Assembly (NCBI GenBank): GCA_948890655.1
Contig: CAQTYU010000004.1
Location: 124,001-188,000 of the forward strand
DNA from: Christensenellaceae bacterium
GTDB taxonomy: Bacteria > Bacillota > Clostridia > Christensenellales > Borkfalkiaceae
Length of the DNA: 64,000 nucleotides
Direction of reading: 5' to 3'
Shown here: one piece after another, positions 9,590 through 17,817 of the stretch
Numbering within the stretch: position 1 is the stretch's first letter
Layout: the number at the start of each line of letters is the position of its first letter
The notes under the pieces: model-generated
Databases searched by the model: none
What the model saw: the letters and a program-made list of their open reading frames with translations, nothing else
Told to the model about the DNA's origin: nothing
Made by a program: the position numbers and the translations under genes

Positions 9590-10256
9590 ACTTGAAGAAG
9601 TTGGCTCCACGAGCGAATATTGCAAGCAAAACGATTGCGGTGAAGATTTATGCGTTTTTGCAAAACGCCAGACGGCGGGCAAGGGCACGAAAGGCAGAAG
9701 CTTTATATCTCTTGACGGCGGATTATACGTTTCTATTATGCGCCATTTCGACGATTTTCCTGCTGAAAACGCCTTTAAAATAATGGTGAACGGTTGTGTT
9801 GCCGTGTGCCGAACGCTTGAAAAATTCGGGATCATGCCTGTTATACGTTGGGCAAACGACGTGCTTGTAAACGGCAAAAAAATTTGCGGAACGCTGATTG
9901 AAAATACTTTTTCAAACGGTAAAATTGTGCGCTCGATTGTGGGAATAGGTATAAACGTCAACAACGGTATTTCTGATGAAATAAAGGAAATAGCGACCTC
10001 TATTAAGGAAGCTACGGGCAAAAAAATAAACTTGGAAGAAGTGAAGTCGGCATTTTTAGAAAATTTGGAAAAAGGCTTTACCATAGAAGACTATAAACGG
10101 TATATAAATTGGTTCGGTCGGAAAGTAACGCTTAAAACAAGAGAGGAGGAGCGGGTAGTAAACGCGCTCAATGTTACTGAAAACGGCAGGCTTTTGGTCG
10201 ATTGGTGCGGTAATATGCTTGAAATAAGCGCTGCGGAGGTATCTTTAAGACTGTAA
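9576..10256 (+). CDS. birA: Biotin--[acetyl-CoA-carboxylase] ligase
   Basis: This 226-aa biotin protein ligase attaches biotin to the carrier domain of biotin-dependent carboxylases. Motifs visible are the biotinyl-AMP loop TAGKGTKGRSF (near residue 35), RWANDVLVNGKKICGTLIE and IVGIGINVNN. There is no N-terminal helix-turn-helix, so this is a monofunctional class I ligase and not a repressor of biotin genes. It overlaps recX by 14 nt and nnr by 1 nt (TAATG), so translation is coupled. Confidence 0.92.
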   Translation: MKIIELEEVGSTSEYCKQNDCGEDLCVFAKRQTAGKGTKGRSFISLDGGLYVSIMRHFDDFPAENAFKIMVNGCVAVCRTLEKFGIMPVIRWANDVLVNGKKICGTLIENTFSNGKIVRSIVGIGINVNNGISDEIKEIATSIKEATGKKINLEEVKSAFLENLEKGFTIEDYKRYINWFGRKVTLKTREEERVVNALNVTENGRLLVDWCGNMLEISAAEVSLRL

Positions 10257-11704
10257 TGGAAAAGGTTTTGTCAAACGCGCAAATGCGACTTGCCGACGCA
10301 TATACCGTTAAGGGCAACGGCGTTTCTTCCGCCGAGCTAATGCGCCGCGCAGGCGTTGCGCTTGCCGATGAGACGGAAAAGGTGGCAAAAAAACTAAAAA
10401 CCAATGAAATTTTAGTTGTTTGCGGTACTGGCAATAACGGCGGCGACGGCTACGTTTGTGCGTCCGAGCTTTCAAAACGCGGTTTTTCGGTCGCAGTATA
10501 TGACTTGGAGGGTAAATTTTCGTGGGATTGCGAAAGGGAGAAACATGCTTATAAAGGGCGTTATTTGCGGCATATGTGGGGGGCAATCGTAATTGACTGC
10601 ATTTTCGGTACGGGGCTTTGCCGTGAAGTAACTGGTGAAATACGGCCGCTTATAGAACAAATCAATTCTTACGGTGCCTATGTAATTTCGGCAGATATTC
10701 CAAGCGGTCTTTCGGGCGACAACGGAAAAATTCTCGGCGATGCAGTTAAAGCAAACGAAACCGTTGCGATAGCTGAATATAAGCTTGGGCATTTTTTAAA
10801 TGACGGACCTGATACTTGCGGCGAAGTGGTGAAAAAAGATATAGGTATTTTGTTACCTCAAAAAATTTTGAGTGATTGCGTTTCGATTTGCAACGTCGGT
10901 GATATAGCCGCGTTTTATCCGCCGCGTAAGCGCAATTCTCACAAGGGTACGTTCGGAACTGCTGATTTGATTGCGGGGTCAAAGAAGTATCACGGTGCCG
11001 CCGCACTAAGCTTGCAAGCGGCGCTGCAGTCCGGGTGCGGTATCGTAAAATTAACTACGGAGGAAGGCGTGAAATTTGCGCTTGCCGCTAAGTACCCTCA
11101 GGCAATTTATACGGACGAGGTTGACTTGGGCGCAAATGCGATTGCGCTGGGTATGGGCTGCGGCGTGACGCCAGAACTCTACGGCAAAATCGAAAAATTA
11201 CTGACGGAGTACACCGGCAAACTACTTATTGATGCCGACGGGTTGAACGCGCTTTCAAAGTACGGCTTGGGTATTCTCAAAGGTAAAAAATGTGAAGTTA
11301 TATTGACTCCGCATATTAAAGAGTTTTCCCGACTTACGAAACTTTCTGTTGAAGAGATTACCGACGACCCCGTTATTCACGCGAAGGCGTTCGCAAAAGA
11401 ATACGGCGTAATCCTCGTTTTAAAGTCAGCAACCACCGTTATAACCGACGGCGAAAAAACGGTTATCAACTTGCGCGGAAGTACTGCGCTTGCGAAGGGC
11501 GGCAGCGGAGATATCCTTGCTGGCTACGCGTGCGGAACGCTTGCGCGCGGGCTTGGCGCCTTTGACGCCGTAGTTTGCGCGTGCTATACTTTGGGCTTGT
11601 CCGCTGAAATTTCTTCCGAAGAAAAAACAGATTTTTGTGCGACGGCATACGATATAATAAGAAATCTACACGTTGCGGTAAAACGCATAACACAAAAAAT
11701 TTAA
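10256..11704 (+). CDS. nnr: Bifunctional NAD(P)H-hydrate epimerase / ADP-dependent dehydratase
   Basis: This 482-aa repair enzyme restores damaged NAD(P)HX. The N-terminal epimerase half (about 1-215) shows VVCGTGNNGGDGYV, DCIFGTGL and SADIPSGLSGD. The C-terminal ribokinase-like dehydratase half (about 225-482) shows LIDADGLNAL, ILTPHIKEFSRL and TALAKGGSGDILAG. The fusion is the common bacterial form. Repeat copy F (10557-10586, inverse orientation) lies within the epimerase domain. There it encodes RYLRHMWGA just before the conserved DCIFGTGL and keeps the frame open. Confidence 0.93.
   Translation: MEKVLSNAQMRLADAYTVKGNGVSSAELMRRAGVALADETEKVAKKLKTNEILVVCGTGNNGGDGYVCASELSKRGFSVAVYDLEGKFSWDCEREKHAYKGRYLRHMWGAIVIDCIFGTGLCREVTGEIRPLIEQINSYGAYVISADIPSGLSGDNGKILGDAVKANETVAIAEYKLGHFLNDGPDTCGEVVKKDIGILLPQKILSDCVSICNVGDIAAFYPPRKRNSHKGTFGTADLIAGSKKYHGAAALSLQAALQSGCGIVKLTTEEGVKFALAAKYPQAIYTDEVDLGANAIALGMGCGVTPELYGKIEKLLTEYTGKLLIDADGLNALSKYGLGILKGKKCEVILTPHIKEFSRLTKLSVEEITDDPVIHAKAFAKEYGVILVLKSATTVITDGEKTVINLRGSTALAKGGSGDILAGYACGTLARGLGAFDAVVCACYTLGLSAEISSEEKTDFCATAYDIIRNLHVAVKRITQKI
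10557..10586 (-). repeat. Dispersed 30-nt repeat, copy F, inside nnr
   Basis: On the minus strand this reads TTGCCCCCC, then ACATATGCCG and CAAATAACGCC, matching copy B at 24 or more of 30 positions. It lies in frame within the nnr coding sequence. Confidence 0.65.
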
Positions 11705-11713
11705 TCAAAACGC

Positions 11714-11742
11714 TTGACACAAAAGCGCTAATCTGATAAATT
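11714..11742 (+). promoter_or_regulatory. Promoter of the riboswitch-exchanger unit
   Basis: A perfect TTGACA at 11714-11719 is followed 17 nt later by TAAATT at 11737-11742. Transcription would begin just before the riboswitch P1 stem. Confidence 0.65.
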
Positions 11743-11749
11743 AAAATCC

Positions 11750-11847
11750 GTTGAAAGGGAGTAGTTACAAGGTTTACGGCAACAAACCCCGATTTTTTCC
11801 AAAATCGTGCCGTCGCCCCTTAACTTTTAAGGAACAAGACTTTCGAC
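11750..11847 (+). ncRNA. yybP-ykoY manganese riboswitch aptamer
   Basis: The 5' strand GTTGAAAG is followed by GGAGTAG, and the 3' side has GGAACAAGAC before CTTTCGAC, which pairs with the 5' strand as P1. GGGAGUAG plus CAAGAC flanked by a short P1 is the hallmark of the yybP-ykoY family, which binds Mn2+ at the junction of its two coaxial arms. The 3' strand of P1 and the CAAGAC loop are reused in the downstream terminator. Ligand binding should therefore block termination and turn on the exchanger gene. Confidence 0.82.
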
Positions 11848-11882
11848 TTAAAGCAATTTAAGTCGGGGGTCTTATATTTTTT
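11836..11882 (+). terminator. Riboswitch expression platform: conditional terminator
   Basis: AAGAC pairs with GTCTT, and CGACTTAA pairs with TTAAGTCG, followed by ATATTTTTTT. The 5' arm is the same sequence as the aptamer's CAAGAC and P1 3' strand, so aptamer and terminator cannot coexist. Confidence 0.85.
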
Positions 11883-11918
11883 CTCCGACATGATAAATAT
11901 ATTATAGAGGTATAGAAA

Positions 11919-13016
11919 ATGAATTACGACCTTATTCTGGATAATGCGGCGGCAACTTGGATTGTAAATATAATTTTGCTGTTACTCGGTTTCGTGTTTT
12001 TGGTGAAGGGCGCCGACTTCTTCGTCGACGGCGCGTCGGGTATTGCAAAGAAGTTAAAGGTGTCAACCTTTATTATCGGCGCAACGGTGGTCGCCTTAGG
12101 CACATCTGCGCCCGAACTTGCGGTAACAATCGTCGACGCGGTAGGAAGCACGGGCGAGCTTATCGTCGGGAATATATTAGGCAGTAACGTTTTGAATATA
12201 TTTCTTATTCTCGGCATTTCCGCTGTAATTTGCAAGCTTCCCGTCGAGAGAACCACGCGATTTATCGATATGCCGTTTTTGATTTTCATAAGCGTGCTCT
12301 TCGTCGTTTTCGGCGCTGTCGGAGACGGCTTTGCGTGGTGGGAAGGTTTAATCTTAGTGCTTTTATACGCAGCGTTTATGTCGTATAATATCGTACTTGC
12401 AAAAAAGCAGAATAAAGTTCTTTTGGAAGAAGCGACTGCGGTTTCCGTTCCTTTTGACGGGGAAAACGCCGCAACGGATTCTACGCCCGCGTCGTGGTTA
12501 GGCAGAGCCAAAGCAAAGTATGAAAATCTTAAAGATAAGGTTTGGTTTTTATTGATTATCACCGTTATCGGCTTGATAATGGTCGTGGGCGGTGCAACCC
12601 TCGTTGTAAACGCGGCAAGAACGGTTTCTGTCGAGCTTATCGGCATACCGCCGGAAATAGTCGCACTCACGGTCGTAGCTTTCGGAACCTCTTTACCCGA
12701 ACTCGTGACCTCGGTTTCCGCGGCAAGGAAGGGCGACGTGGGAATTGCAACGGGCAATATAATAGGCAGCAATATAGCAAACGTTCTGCTTATAGGCGGC
12801 GTCGGCGCGCTTTGTAAGGGGGCTGACGGATTGCCCTTTTCAACCGAAGGATTGGTATGCGGTATCGTTTCGCTGTTCGCGGCAGTTTTAATTTTCTCGT
12901 CCTGCTGGGGTAAAACAAAGAGCCTCGGTAGAATTGCGGGTATAATTATGCTCGTATGTCTTGCGCTGTATTATCTGTTTATTTTCCTGAATATGTACGT
13001 TTTTCGCCTTTACTGA
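11919..13016 (+). CDS. CaCA-family cation:sodium exchanger under manganese riboswitch control
   Basis: This 365-aa integral membrane antiporter of the YrbG/CaCA type has two inverted repeats of about five helices. The alpha repeats are GTSAPELAVTIVDAVGSTGELIVGNILGSN (from about residue 63) and GTSLPELVTSVSAARKGDVGIATGNIIGSN (from about 255), with the acidic ion-binding residues present. A hydrophilic loop near residue 170-200 joins the halves. The family normally exchanges Ca2+ for Na+. Control by a Mn2+ riboswitch suggests that Mn2+ is a physiological substrate here, which is inference. The ribosome site is AGAGG. Confidence 0.9.
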   Translation: MNYDLILDNAAATWIVNIILLLLGFVFLVKGADFFVDGASGIAKKLKVSTFIIGATVVALGTSAPELAVTIVDAVGSTGELIVGNILGSNVLNIFLILGISAVICKLPVERTTRFIDMPFLIFISVLFVVFGAVGDGFAWWEGLILVLLYAAFMSYNIVLAKKQNKVLLEEATAVSVPFDGENAATDSTPASWLGRAKAKYENLKDKVWFLLIITVIGLIMVVGGATLVVNAARTVSVELIGIPPEIVALTVVAFGTSLPELVTSVSAARKGDVGIATGNIIGSNIANVLLIGGVGALCKGADGLPFSTEGLVCGIVSLFAAVLIFSSCWGKTKSLGRIAGIIMLVCLALYYLFIFLNMYVFRLY

Positions 13017-13098
13017 GTATAAAACGCCGCCTTTCTGTCAACACTAACAGTAAGGCAGTACATATAATAAAATATACCCTGCCGATGGAGATATCAAT

Positions 13099-13446
13099 AT
13101 GACTATTAAACGCGGAGAACTGTACTACGCAGACTTGTCCCCCGTGGTTGGCAGTGAGCAGGGAGGAATAAGACCCGTTCTCGTAGTTCAGAACGACGTG
13201 GGCAATAAATACTCCCCCACGGTGATAGCCGCGGCGGTAACAAGCAAAATCAACAAAGCAAAGCTTCCCACCCATATAGAGCTTCCCTCTTCCGCATACG
13301 GGCTGGTAAGGGATTCGGTTATTCTTCTTGAACAAATCCGTACCTTAGACAAGCGAAGATTAAAGGAAAGAATAGGCGAGTTGAACGAACAAACCATGTC
13401 AAAGGTGGATAATGCAATACTCATAAGCCTTGGATTTGCAAAATAA
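13099..13446 (+). CDS. ndoA: MazF/NdoA-type mRNA interferase, no adjacent antitoxin
   Basis: The 115-aa protein matches the NdoA/EndoA branch of MazF/PemK ribonucleases, which cut RNA at short motifs. Conserved blocks are [30 protein letters not shown], the catalytic-site [15 protein letters not shown] region and the C-terminal [10 protein letters not shown]. The gene has a ribosome site (TGGAG). Only about 80 nt separate it from the exchanger, so the usual ribbon-helix-helix antitoxin gene is not next to it. The antitoxin may be encoded elsewhere. Confidence 0.9.
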   Translation: MTIKRGELYYADLSPVVGSEQGGIRPVLVVQNDVGNKYSPTVIAAAVTSKINKAKLPTHIELPSSAYGLVRDSVILLEQIRTLDKRRLKERIGELNEQTMSKVDNAILISLGFAK

Positions 13447-13462
13447 ATTTTCAAAACAGACG

Positions 13463-13492
13463 ATACGCCGAAACTATTCGGCGTATTTCTTT
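13463..13492 (+). terminator. Intrinsic terminator after ndoA
   Basis: ATACGCCGAA and TTCGGCGTAT form a 10-bp stem with a 4-nt loop, followed by TTCTTTAT. Confidence 0.8.
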
Positions 13493-13523
13493 ATAATTCC
13501 ACCTCATTTTCACACGTTCTTAA

Positions 13524-13552
13524 TTGACTTTACGGCGATTTTATAATATCAT
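13524..13552 (+). promoter_or_regulatory. Leaderless-type promoter of lspA
   Basis: TTGACT (13524-13529), a 17-nt spacer and TATCAT (13547-13552), then exactly 6 nt to the ATG. A TATAAT overlaps at shorter spacing. There is no ribosome site. Confidence 0.65.
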
Positions 13553-13558
13553 TATTCT

Positions 13559-14212
13559 ATGAATTTAAAAAAGATAAAGCCACACTTCGGCAAATTAAGC
13601 ATAATATTGCTCATAGCTATCGCCGTGCTTATTGCCGCGGATTTGCTTACTAAGCATTTTGAAGTTATCGGTGACTGGAATGCGAAAATTATCCCGGGTG
13701 TGGTAGAAATAAACAGCGGAGTAAGAAACGACGGTATAGCGTTCGGTATTTATATAGGTCCGATTCCTACGCTTATTTTAACGTTTATTCTGCTTGCGAT
13801 AATGATTTTTGCATTTATCGTCGTTCCTAACCGCTTTATTTTGCTCAAAGTAGCAATTTCAATGGTTATTTCGGGCGCTATCGGCAATATAGTGGACAGA
13901 ATTGCTTTGGGCTATGTCCGCGATTGGTTCGGGCTGTGGATGTTCGGAAGTATCGCATACTGTAACTTTGCAGATTTCTGGATAGTTATAGGCGCAATTC
14001 TCGCCGCAATAGATATGTTGTTTATAAACGAAATCTCGGTGTTCCCGCTAACGAAAAAAGCGAAAGCGTTTCAGGCGGCGAAGAAGGAAGAGGAAGAGGG
14101 AAAAAAGACGGAAACAACCGTCTCTGCCGAAAACGACGCAGTAATAAATACGCAAGCGGCGCCGTTGGATGAGGAAATAAAAGAAGATTCAAAAGACGAT
14201 AAAAAAGAATGA
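13559..14212 (+). CDS. lspA: Lipoprotein signal peptidase (signal peptidase II)
   Basis: This membrane aspartic peptidase cleaves lipoprotein signal peptides before the lipidated cysteine. Four transmembrane helices are visible. The catalytic aspartates lie in GAIGNIVDRIALGYVRD (near residue 117) and CNFADFWIVIG (near 140). At 217 aa it is longer than the usual 150-165 aa because of a charged, Lys/Glu-rich C-terminal tail of about 50 residues. It overlaps the next gene by 4 nt (ATGA). The window encodes several lipoproteins that are likely substrates. Confidence 0.92.
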   Translation: MNLKKIKPHFGKLSIILLIAIAVLIAADLLTKHFEVIGDWNAKIIPGVVEINSGVRNDGIAFGIYIGPIPTLILTFILLAIMIFAFIVVPNRFILLKVAISMVISGAIGNIVDRIALGYVRDWFGLWMFGSIAYCNFADFWIVIGAILAAIDMLFINEISVFPLTKKAKAFQAAKKEEEEGKKTETTVSAENDAVINTQAAPLDEEIKEDSKDDKKE

Positions 14213-15126
14213 AAACGAAAAAGATAACAGCGCGGGAAAGCTTTGCCCGCGCCGATATATTTTTAAGCGAAAATTTAGAAGGCTATACCCGTTCCGCTGT
14301 AAAAAAGCTCTTTGACGGCGGCTTGGTTTTGATTAACGGCAAGCCGGCAAAAAAGCCTTCCGTACCGGTAAACGAGGGCGACGAAGCAGAGGTAACTCTG
14401 CCCGACGCAGTAAAGTATTGCGCAAAGCCCGAAGATATCCCTGTCGAAATCGTATACGAAGACGGAGATATTGCGGTTGTCAACAAGCCGCAGGGTATGA
14501 CGGTGCATATGGGCAACGGCAATTTTGAGGGCACACTCGTCAATGCGCTTTTATATAAGCTTGACAGCTTAAGCGGTATAAACGGCGTTATACGACCCGG
14601 AATTGTTCACAGAATCGATAAAGACACTTCTGGGCTTTTAGTTGTAGCCAAGAACGATGCGGCGCATCTCAGCTTATCGAAGCAGATTGAAGAAAAGACC
14701 TGTAAAAGAACTTACCTCGCGCTTTTGGAGGGTAACTTAAAAGATGATAGCGGCACAATAACCACCTATATAGGGCGCGACCCCAAGGACAGAGTAAAGA
14801 TGGCGGTAGTTCCGCCCGAAAAAGGCAAAATCGCAATAACCGATTTTACCGTTTTAAAAAGATTTAAGGAGGGTTACACTCTCTGCCGTTTCGATTTAAA
14901 AACTGGTAGAACCCACCAGATACGCGTTCATGCGAAGTATCTTGCGCACCCCGTCGTCGGCGACCCTGTTTACGGAGTAAAAAAGCAGAAATTCAATTTA
15001 AACGGACAGCTTCTTCACGCATGGCGCTTAAGGCTCGTTCATCCGAAAACAGGCGAAGAAATGACCTTTGAAGCCCCGTTGCCCGATTATTTTGCCGAAG
15101 TTTTAAAAAAGCTCAACGAAATTTAG
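14209..15126 (+). CDS. RluA-family 23S rRNA pseudouridine synthase
   Basis: The 305-aa enzyme isomerises uridines in large-subunit rRNA. An N-terminal S4 domain (about 1-75, SAVKKLFDGGLVLINGKPAKK) precedes the catalytic domain with HRIDKDTSGLLVVAKND (near residue 143, catalytic Asp) and LKTGRTHQIRVHAKY. It is the typical lspA neighbour in Firmicutes (RluD/YlyB type). Start is coupled to lspA by an ATGA overlap. Confidence 0.93.
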   Translation: MKTKKITARESFARADIFLSENLEGYTRSAVKKLFDGGLVLINGKPAKKPSVPVNEGDEAEVTLPDAVKYCAKPEDIPVEIVYEDGDIAVVNKPQGMTVHMGNGNFEGTLVNALLYKLDSLSGINGVIRPGIVHRIDKDTSGLLVVAKNDAAHLSLSKQIEEKTCKRTYLALLEGNLKDDSGTITTYIGRDPKDRVKMAVVPPEKGKIAITDFTVLKRFKEGYTLCRFDLKTGRTHQIRVHAKYLAHPVVGDPVYGVKKQKFNLNGQLLHAWRLRLVHPKTGEEMTFEAPLPDYFAEVLKKLNEI

Positions 15127-15145
15127 TTAAAATTTTTGCATTAGC

Positions 15146-15174
15146 TTGCAAATGATCTTTTAAATTGATATACT
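15146..15174 (+). promoter_or_regulatory. Promoter of the small membrane protein gene
   Basis: TTGCAA (15146-15151), a 17-nt spacer and TATACT (15169-15174). A 30-nt leader with AAAGGAG follows. Confidence 0.65.
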
Positions 15175-15208
15175 GTTAAAGAAATATTTATAAAGGAGTG
15201 TTTTTAAT

Positions 15209-15541
15209 ATGGCAAAGAAAACGAGAAAAACCACGACCAACAGAACTACATCCGTGTGGGATATAGTTAAGTTTTGCGCCTATGTTGCAATGGTAATCGC
15301 GGCGATTGCGGCTATGCTCGCGTTTGTATTCGGACTTTTGGCTAAGTTGGACGTTCATATCGGTTGGGCAGGTAGAGTTACGGGAATTTGCAACACCGTT
15401 GCGCAAGTTGCGCTTATCGTTGCGGTGATTATTCCAGCTTATCACTATATGCGTTCAAAGAGCGCCGTAGTAAGGGCTTTCTTCTGGGTAGCGGTAATTT
15501 TCCTTGTGCTCGGACTTGTGGGTATCAACCTTGCTTTCTAA
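15209..15541 (+). CDS. Small three-helix membrane protein of unknown function
   Basis: The 110-aa protein has a basic N terminus (KKTRKTTTNRTT) and three hydrophobic segments at about residues 22-48, 57-80 and 88-110. I do not recognise a family. It has its own promoter, a strong ribosome site (AAAGGAG) and a downstream terminator, so it is a monocistronic gene. Confidence 0.8.
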   Translation: MAKKTRKTTTNRTTSVWDIVKFCAYVAMVIAAIAAMLAFVFGLLAKLDVHIGWAGRVTGICNTVAQVALIVAVIIPAYHYMRSKSAVVRAFFWVAVIFLVLGLVGINLAF

Positions 15542-15567
15542 GCAATGACAGTTATCTATGAAATTTC

Positions 15568-15591
15568 CCCCGCTTTAAGCGGGGTTTTTTC
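15568..15591 (+). terminator. Intrinsic terminator
   Basis: CCCCGCTT and AAGCGGGG form the stem, with a run of six T. It ends only a base before the -35 box of the der promoter. Confidence 0.88.
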
Positions 15592-15620
15592 TTTACAAAT
15601 CAAATAAGTTCGTTTAAAAT
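15592..15620 (+). promoter_or_regulatory. Near-leaderless promoter of der
   Basis: TTTACA (15592-15597), a 17-nt spacer and TAAAAT (15615-15620), then 9 nt to the ATG. The predicted leader is 2-3 nt. There is no ribosome site. Confidence 0.65.
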
Positions 15621-15629
15621 GTTTTTGTT

Positions 15630-16940
15630 ATGAGTAAACCTCTTATCGCAATAGTCGGCAGACCGAACGTCGGTAAAAGTACGTTTTTCAATAAAGTCGT
15701 CGGCAAAAAAATTTCAATAACGGAGGACAAGCCCGGCGTCACGCGCGACAGACTTTATGCTGACGGAGAGTGGCGGGGCAAAGCCTTTTCTATCGTTGAT
15801 ACCGGCGGCATAGAGATGCGGTCGGATGACGTTATGTGGCGGGAAATTAAAAAGCAGGCGGAAGTTGCAATCGAAACGGCTCACGTCATTCTGTTTTTCG
15901 TCGACGGTAAGGAGGGATTGACCACTTCCGATTACGACGTTGCGGATATACTTCGCCGTAGTAAAAAGCCCGTCATTTTAGTCGTTAATAAAATAGACGA
16001 CTATTCCGAGGATAAAATTTTCGAGTTTTATTCTCTCGGCTTGGGCGAACCATACCCCGTTTCCGCAGAGCATTCTACTGGGATAGGCGACGTTTTGGAC
16101 GAGGCGGTAAGCTGGTTTGAAAAGGGCGTTATAGAAGAAGACGACAGTATCAAAATAGCCGTGGTAGGCAAACCGAACGCGGGCAAGTCAAGCCTTGTTA
16201 ACAGGCTTTTGGGTTTTGAACGTTCGATAGTTACAGATATTGCAGGCACCACGCGCGACGCTATCGATACAAAACTTACGTATAACGGTAAAAATTACAC
16301 GGTTATCGACACTGCGGGGATACGCAAAAAGAGCAGGGTAGAGGACGAAATCGAGTATTACTCCCAACTTCGCGCTTACGATGCCGTGCGCCGTGCAGAC
16401 GTGTGCCTTCTCGTCGTTGACAGCACGGAGGGGTTAACCGAGCAGGACACTAAAATCATAGGTTTCGTGCACGAAGAGGGCAAGCCGTCCGTAATCGTAA
16501 TGAACAAGTGGGACCTTATCGAAAAGGATACCAATACCGTAAATAAATTCGATGCTAAGCTAAAAGAAGATTTAAAGTTTATGGACTACTTTAAATCGTT
16601 ATATATTTCCGCAAAGACGGGGCAGCGTGCCGAAAAGCTTTTCGTCCTAATCGACGAGGTGTACGCGCATTCCCGTTTCCGCGTTTCAACGGGTATATTA
16701 AACGATTTGATTGCGGACACCGTCCGCGTAAACGAACCGCCTAGCTACAACGGCAGAAGGCTGAAAGTCTATTTCTCCTCGCAGGTTGCCGTTGCTCCGC
16801 CCACGTTTGTAATCAAAGTCAACTCAACTGAGCTTTTGCACTTTTCTTACGAGCGGTTTTTAGAAAACGTTATAAGAAAAAATTTTGATTTTTCGGGTAC
16901 GCCTATAAAGATAATTCCCCGCGAAAACGGCGAGGATTAA
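15630..16940 (+). CDS. der: Ribosome-associated GTPase Der (EngA)
   Basis: This 436-aa tandem GTPase is needed for 50S ribosomal subunit assembly. G domain 1 has GRPNVGKST (residue 8) and DTGGI; G domain 2 has GKPNAGKSS (near 183), DTAGIRKKS and NKWD. A C-terminal KH-like domain follows from about residue 350. The gene starts with no ribosome site just after a -10 box, so the mRNA is probably leaderless or nearly so. It is followed 18 nt later by plsY. Confidence 0.95.
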   Translation: MSKPLIAIVGRPNVGKSTFFNKVVGKKISITEDKPGVTRDRLYADGEWRGKAFSIVDTGGIEMRSDDVMWREIKKQAEVAIETAHVILFFVDGKEGLTTSDYDVADILRRSKKPVILVVNKIDDYSEDKIFEFYSLGLGEPYPVSAEHSTGIGDVLDEAVSWFEKGVIEEDDSIKIAVVGKPNAGKSSLVNRLLGFERSIVTDIAGTTRDAIDTKLTYNGKNYTVIDTAGIRKKSRVEDEIEYYSQLRAYDAVRRADVCLLVVDSTEGLTEQDTKIIGFVHEEGKPSVIVMNKWDLIEKDTNTVNKFDAKLKEDLKFMDYFKSLYISAKTGQRAEKLFVLIDEVYAHSRFRVSTGILNDLIADTVRVNEPPSYNGRRLKVYFSSQVAVAPPTFVIKVNSTELLHFSYERFLENVIRKNFDFSGTPIKIIPRENGED

Positions 16941-16958
16941 AAAGGAGGTTAAAACGAA

Positions 16959-17672
16959 ATGCCGATAGCTTTTGCCGAATGTTGGTATTGGCTCGTTCTG
17001 TGCGCCGTATTATGCTATTTTATCGGCTGTTTTAACTTTGCCGTACTCATTTCCCACTTCAAGAAAAAGGATATCCGCGAAGTCGGAAGCGGCAACCCGG
17101 GCACTATGAATATGACCCGCGCGTTCGGGCTTAAAGTGGGCGTGTTCAACTTTGCCTGTGACGCCATAAAGGGCGGACTTCCCGCGCTTATCGGCTGGAT
17201 AATTTTTAAAGATTATGTCTTTGCGGGCACTGATGTTCTCGTATCGGATTTTATTAGGTATTTCTGCGGCGTGTTCGTAATAATAGGTCACATTTTTCCC
17301 GTTACTTTAAAGTTTAAAGGCGGTAAAGGCATTGCGTCGACGCTTGGGCTTTTCCTGTTTGCGCTTCCGTGCGAAGAGTGGTGGTTTGTCTTTATAATTC
17401 TGGCGTTCTTCGGTTGTCTTTTCGCGTATATCGCAATAACCGAGTGGGGCAGTATGGCTTCGCTCTTGGGTGTGTCGGGGCTCACTATTTTGCAGGCTGC
17501 GCTGTTTATTGTAAGATATAAAAACGAAATAACTAACCCTTGGGTAATAGTTTTACTTTTGATTTTGTTCGTTATAAACTTTTTAACATGGTTCGCCCAC
17601 CGCAAAAATATTTTAAAGCTTCTTGCGGGTGAAGAACACCATACGTCGGTTGTAAAGCATAAAAAGAAATAA
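16959..17672 (+). CDS. plsY: Acyl-phosphate:glycerol-3-phosphate acyltransferase PlsY
   Basis: This 237-aa membrane enzyme makes lysophosphatidate, the first step in phospholipid synthesis. Conserved motifs are VGSGNPGTMNMTRAFG (near residue 43), GHIFPVTLKFKGGKGIAST (near 108) and a conserved loop before the last helix. It has a strong ribosome site (AAAAGGAGG). The last 110 nt and the terminator are duplicated about 1.8 kb downstream (19351-19501). Confidence 0.93.
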   Translation: MPIAFAECWYWLVLCAVLCYFIGCFNFAVLISHFKKKDIREVGSGNPGTMNMTRAFGLKVGVFNFACDAIKGGLPALIGWIIFKDYVFAGTDVLVSDFIRYFCGVFVIIGHIFPVTLKFKGGKGIASTLGLFLFALPCEEWWFVFIILAFFGCLFAYIAITEWGSMASLLGVSGLTILQAALFIVRYKNEITNPWVIVLLLILFVINFLTWFAHRKNILKLLAGEEHHTSVVKHKKK

Positions 17673-17708
17673 AATCAAAGGGCGCGCCGCATCTGCGGTG
17701 CGCCCTTC
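17562..17708 (+). repeat. Direct repeat of the plsY 3' end, intact copy
   Basis: This covers the last codons of plsY and its terminator. The second copy at 19351-19501 matches almost base for base, apart from a small change after TTTTT (AACATGG against GCATGG) and differences in the terminator stem. The two copies bracket two lipoprotein genes. Confidence 0.85.
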
Positions 17709-17713
17709 ATTTA
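17678..17713 (+). terminator. Intrinsic terminator after plsY
   Basis: AAGGGCGCGCCGC and GCGGTGCGCCCTT form a 13-bp stem with one G-T pair, followed by CATTTAA. Confidence 0.8.
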
Positions 17714-17817
17714 ACCTTATTCGCCTAAACTGCACTTATTTTAAAACTGCTCTTGAAAACCGCTTTAAAATATGATAGTATAATATTAATAAAAGATAAA
17801 ATAACGGGAGGATCAAT

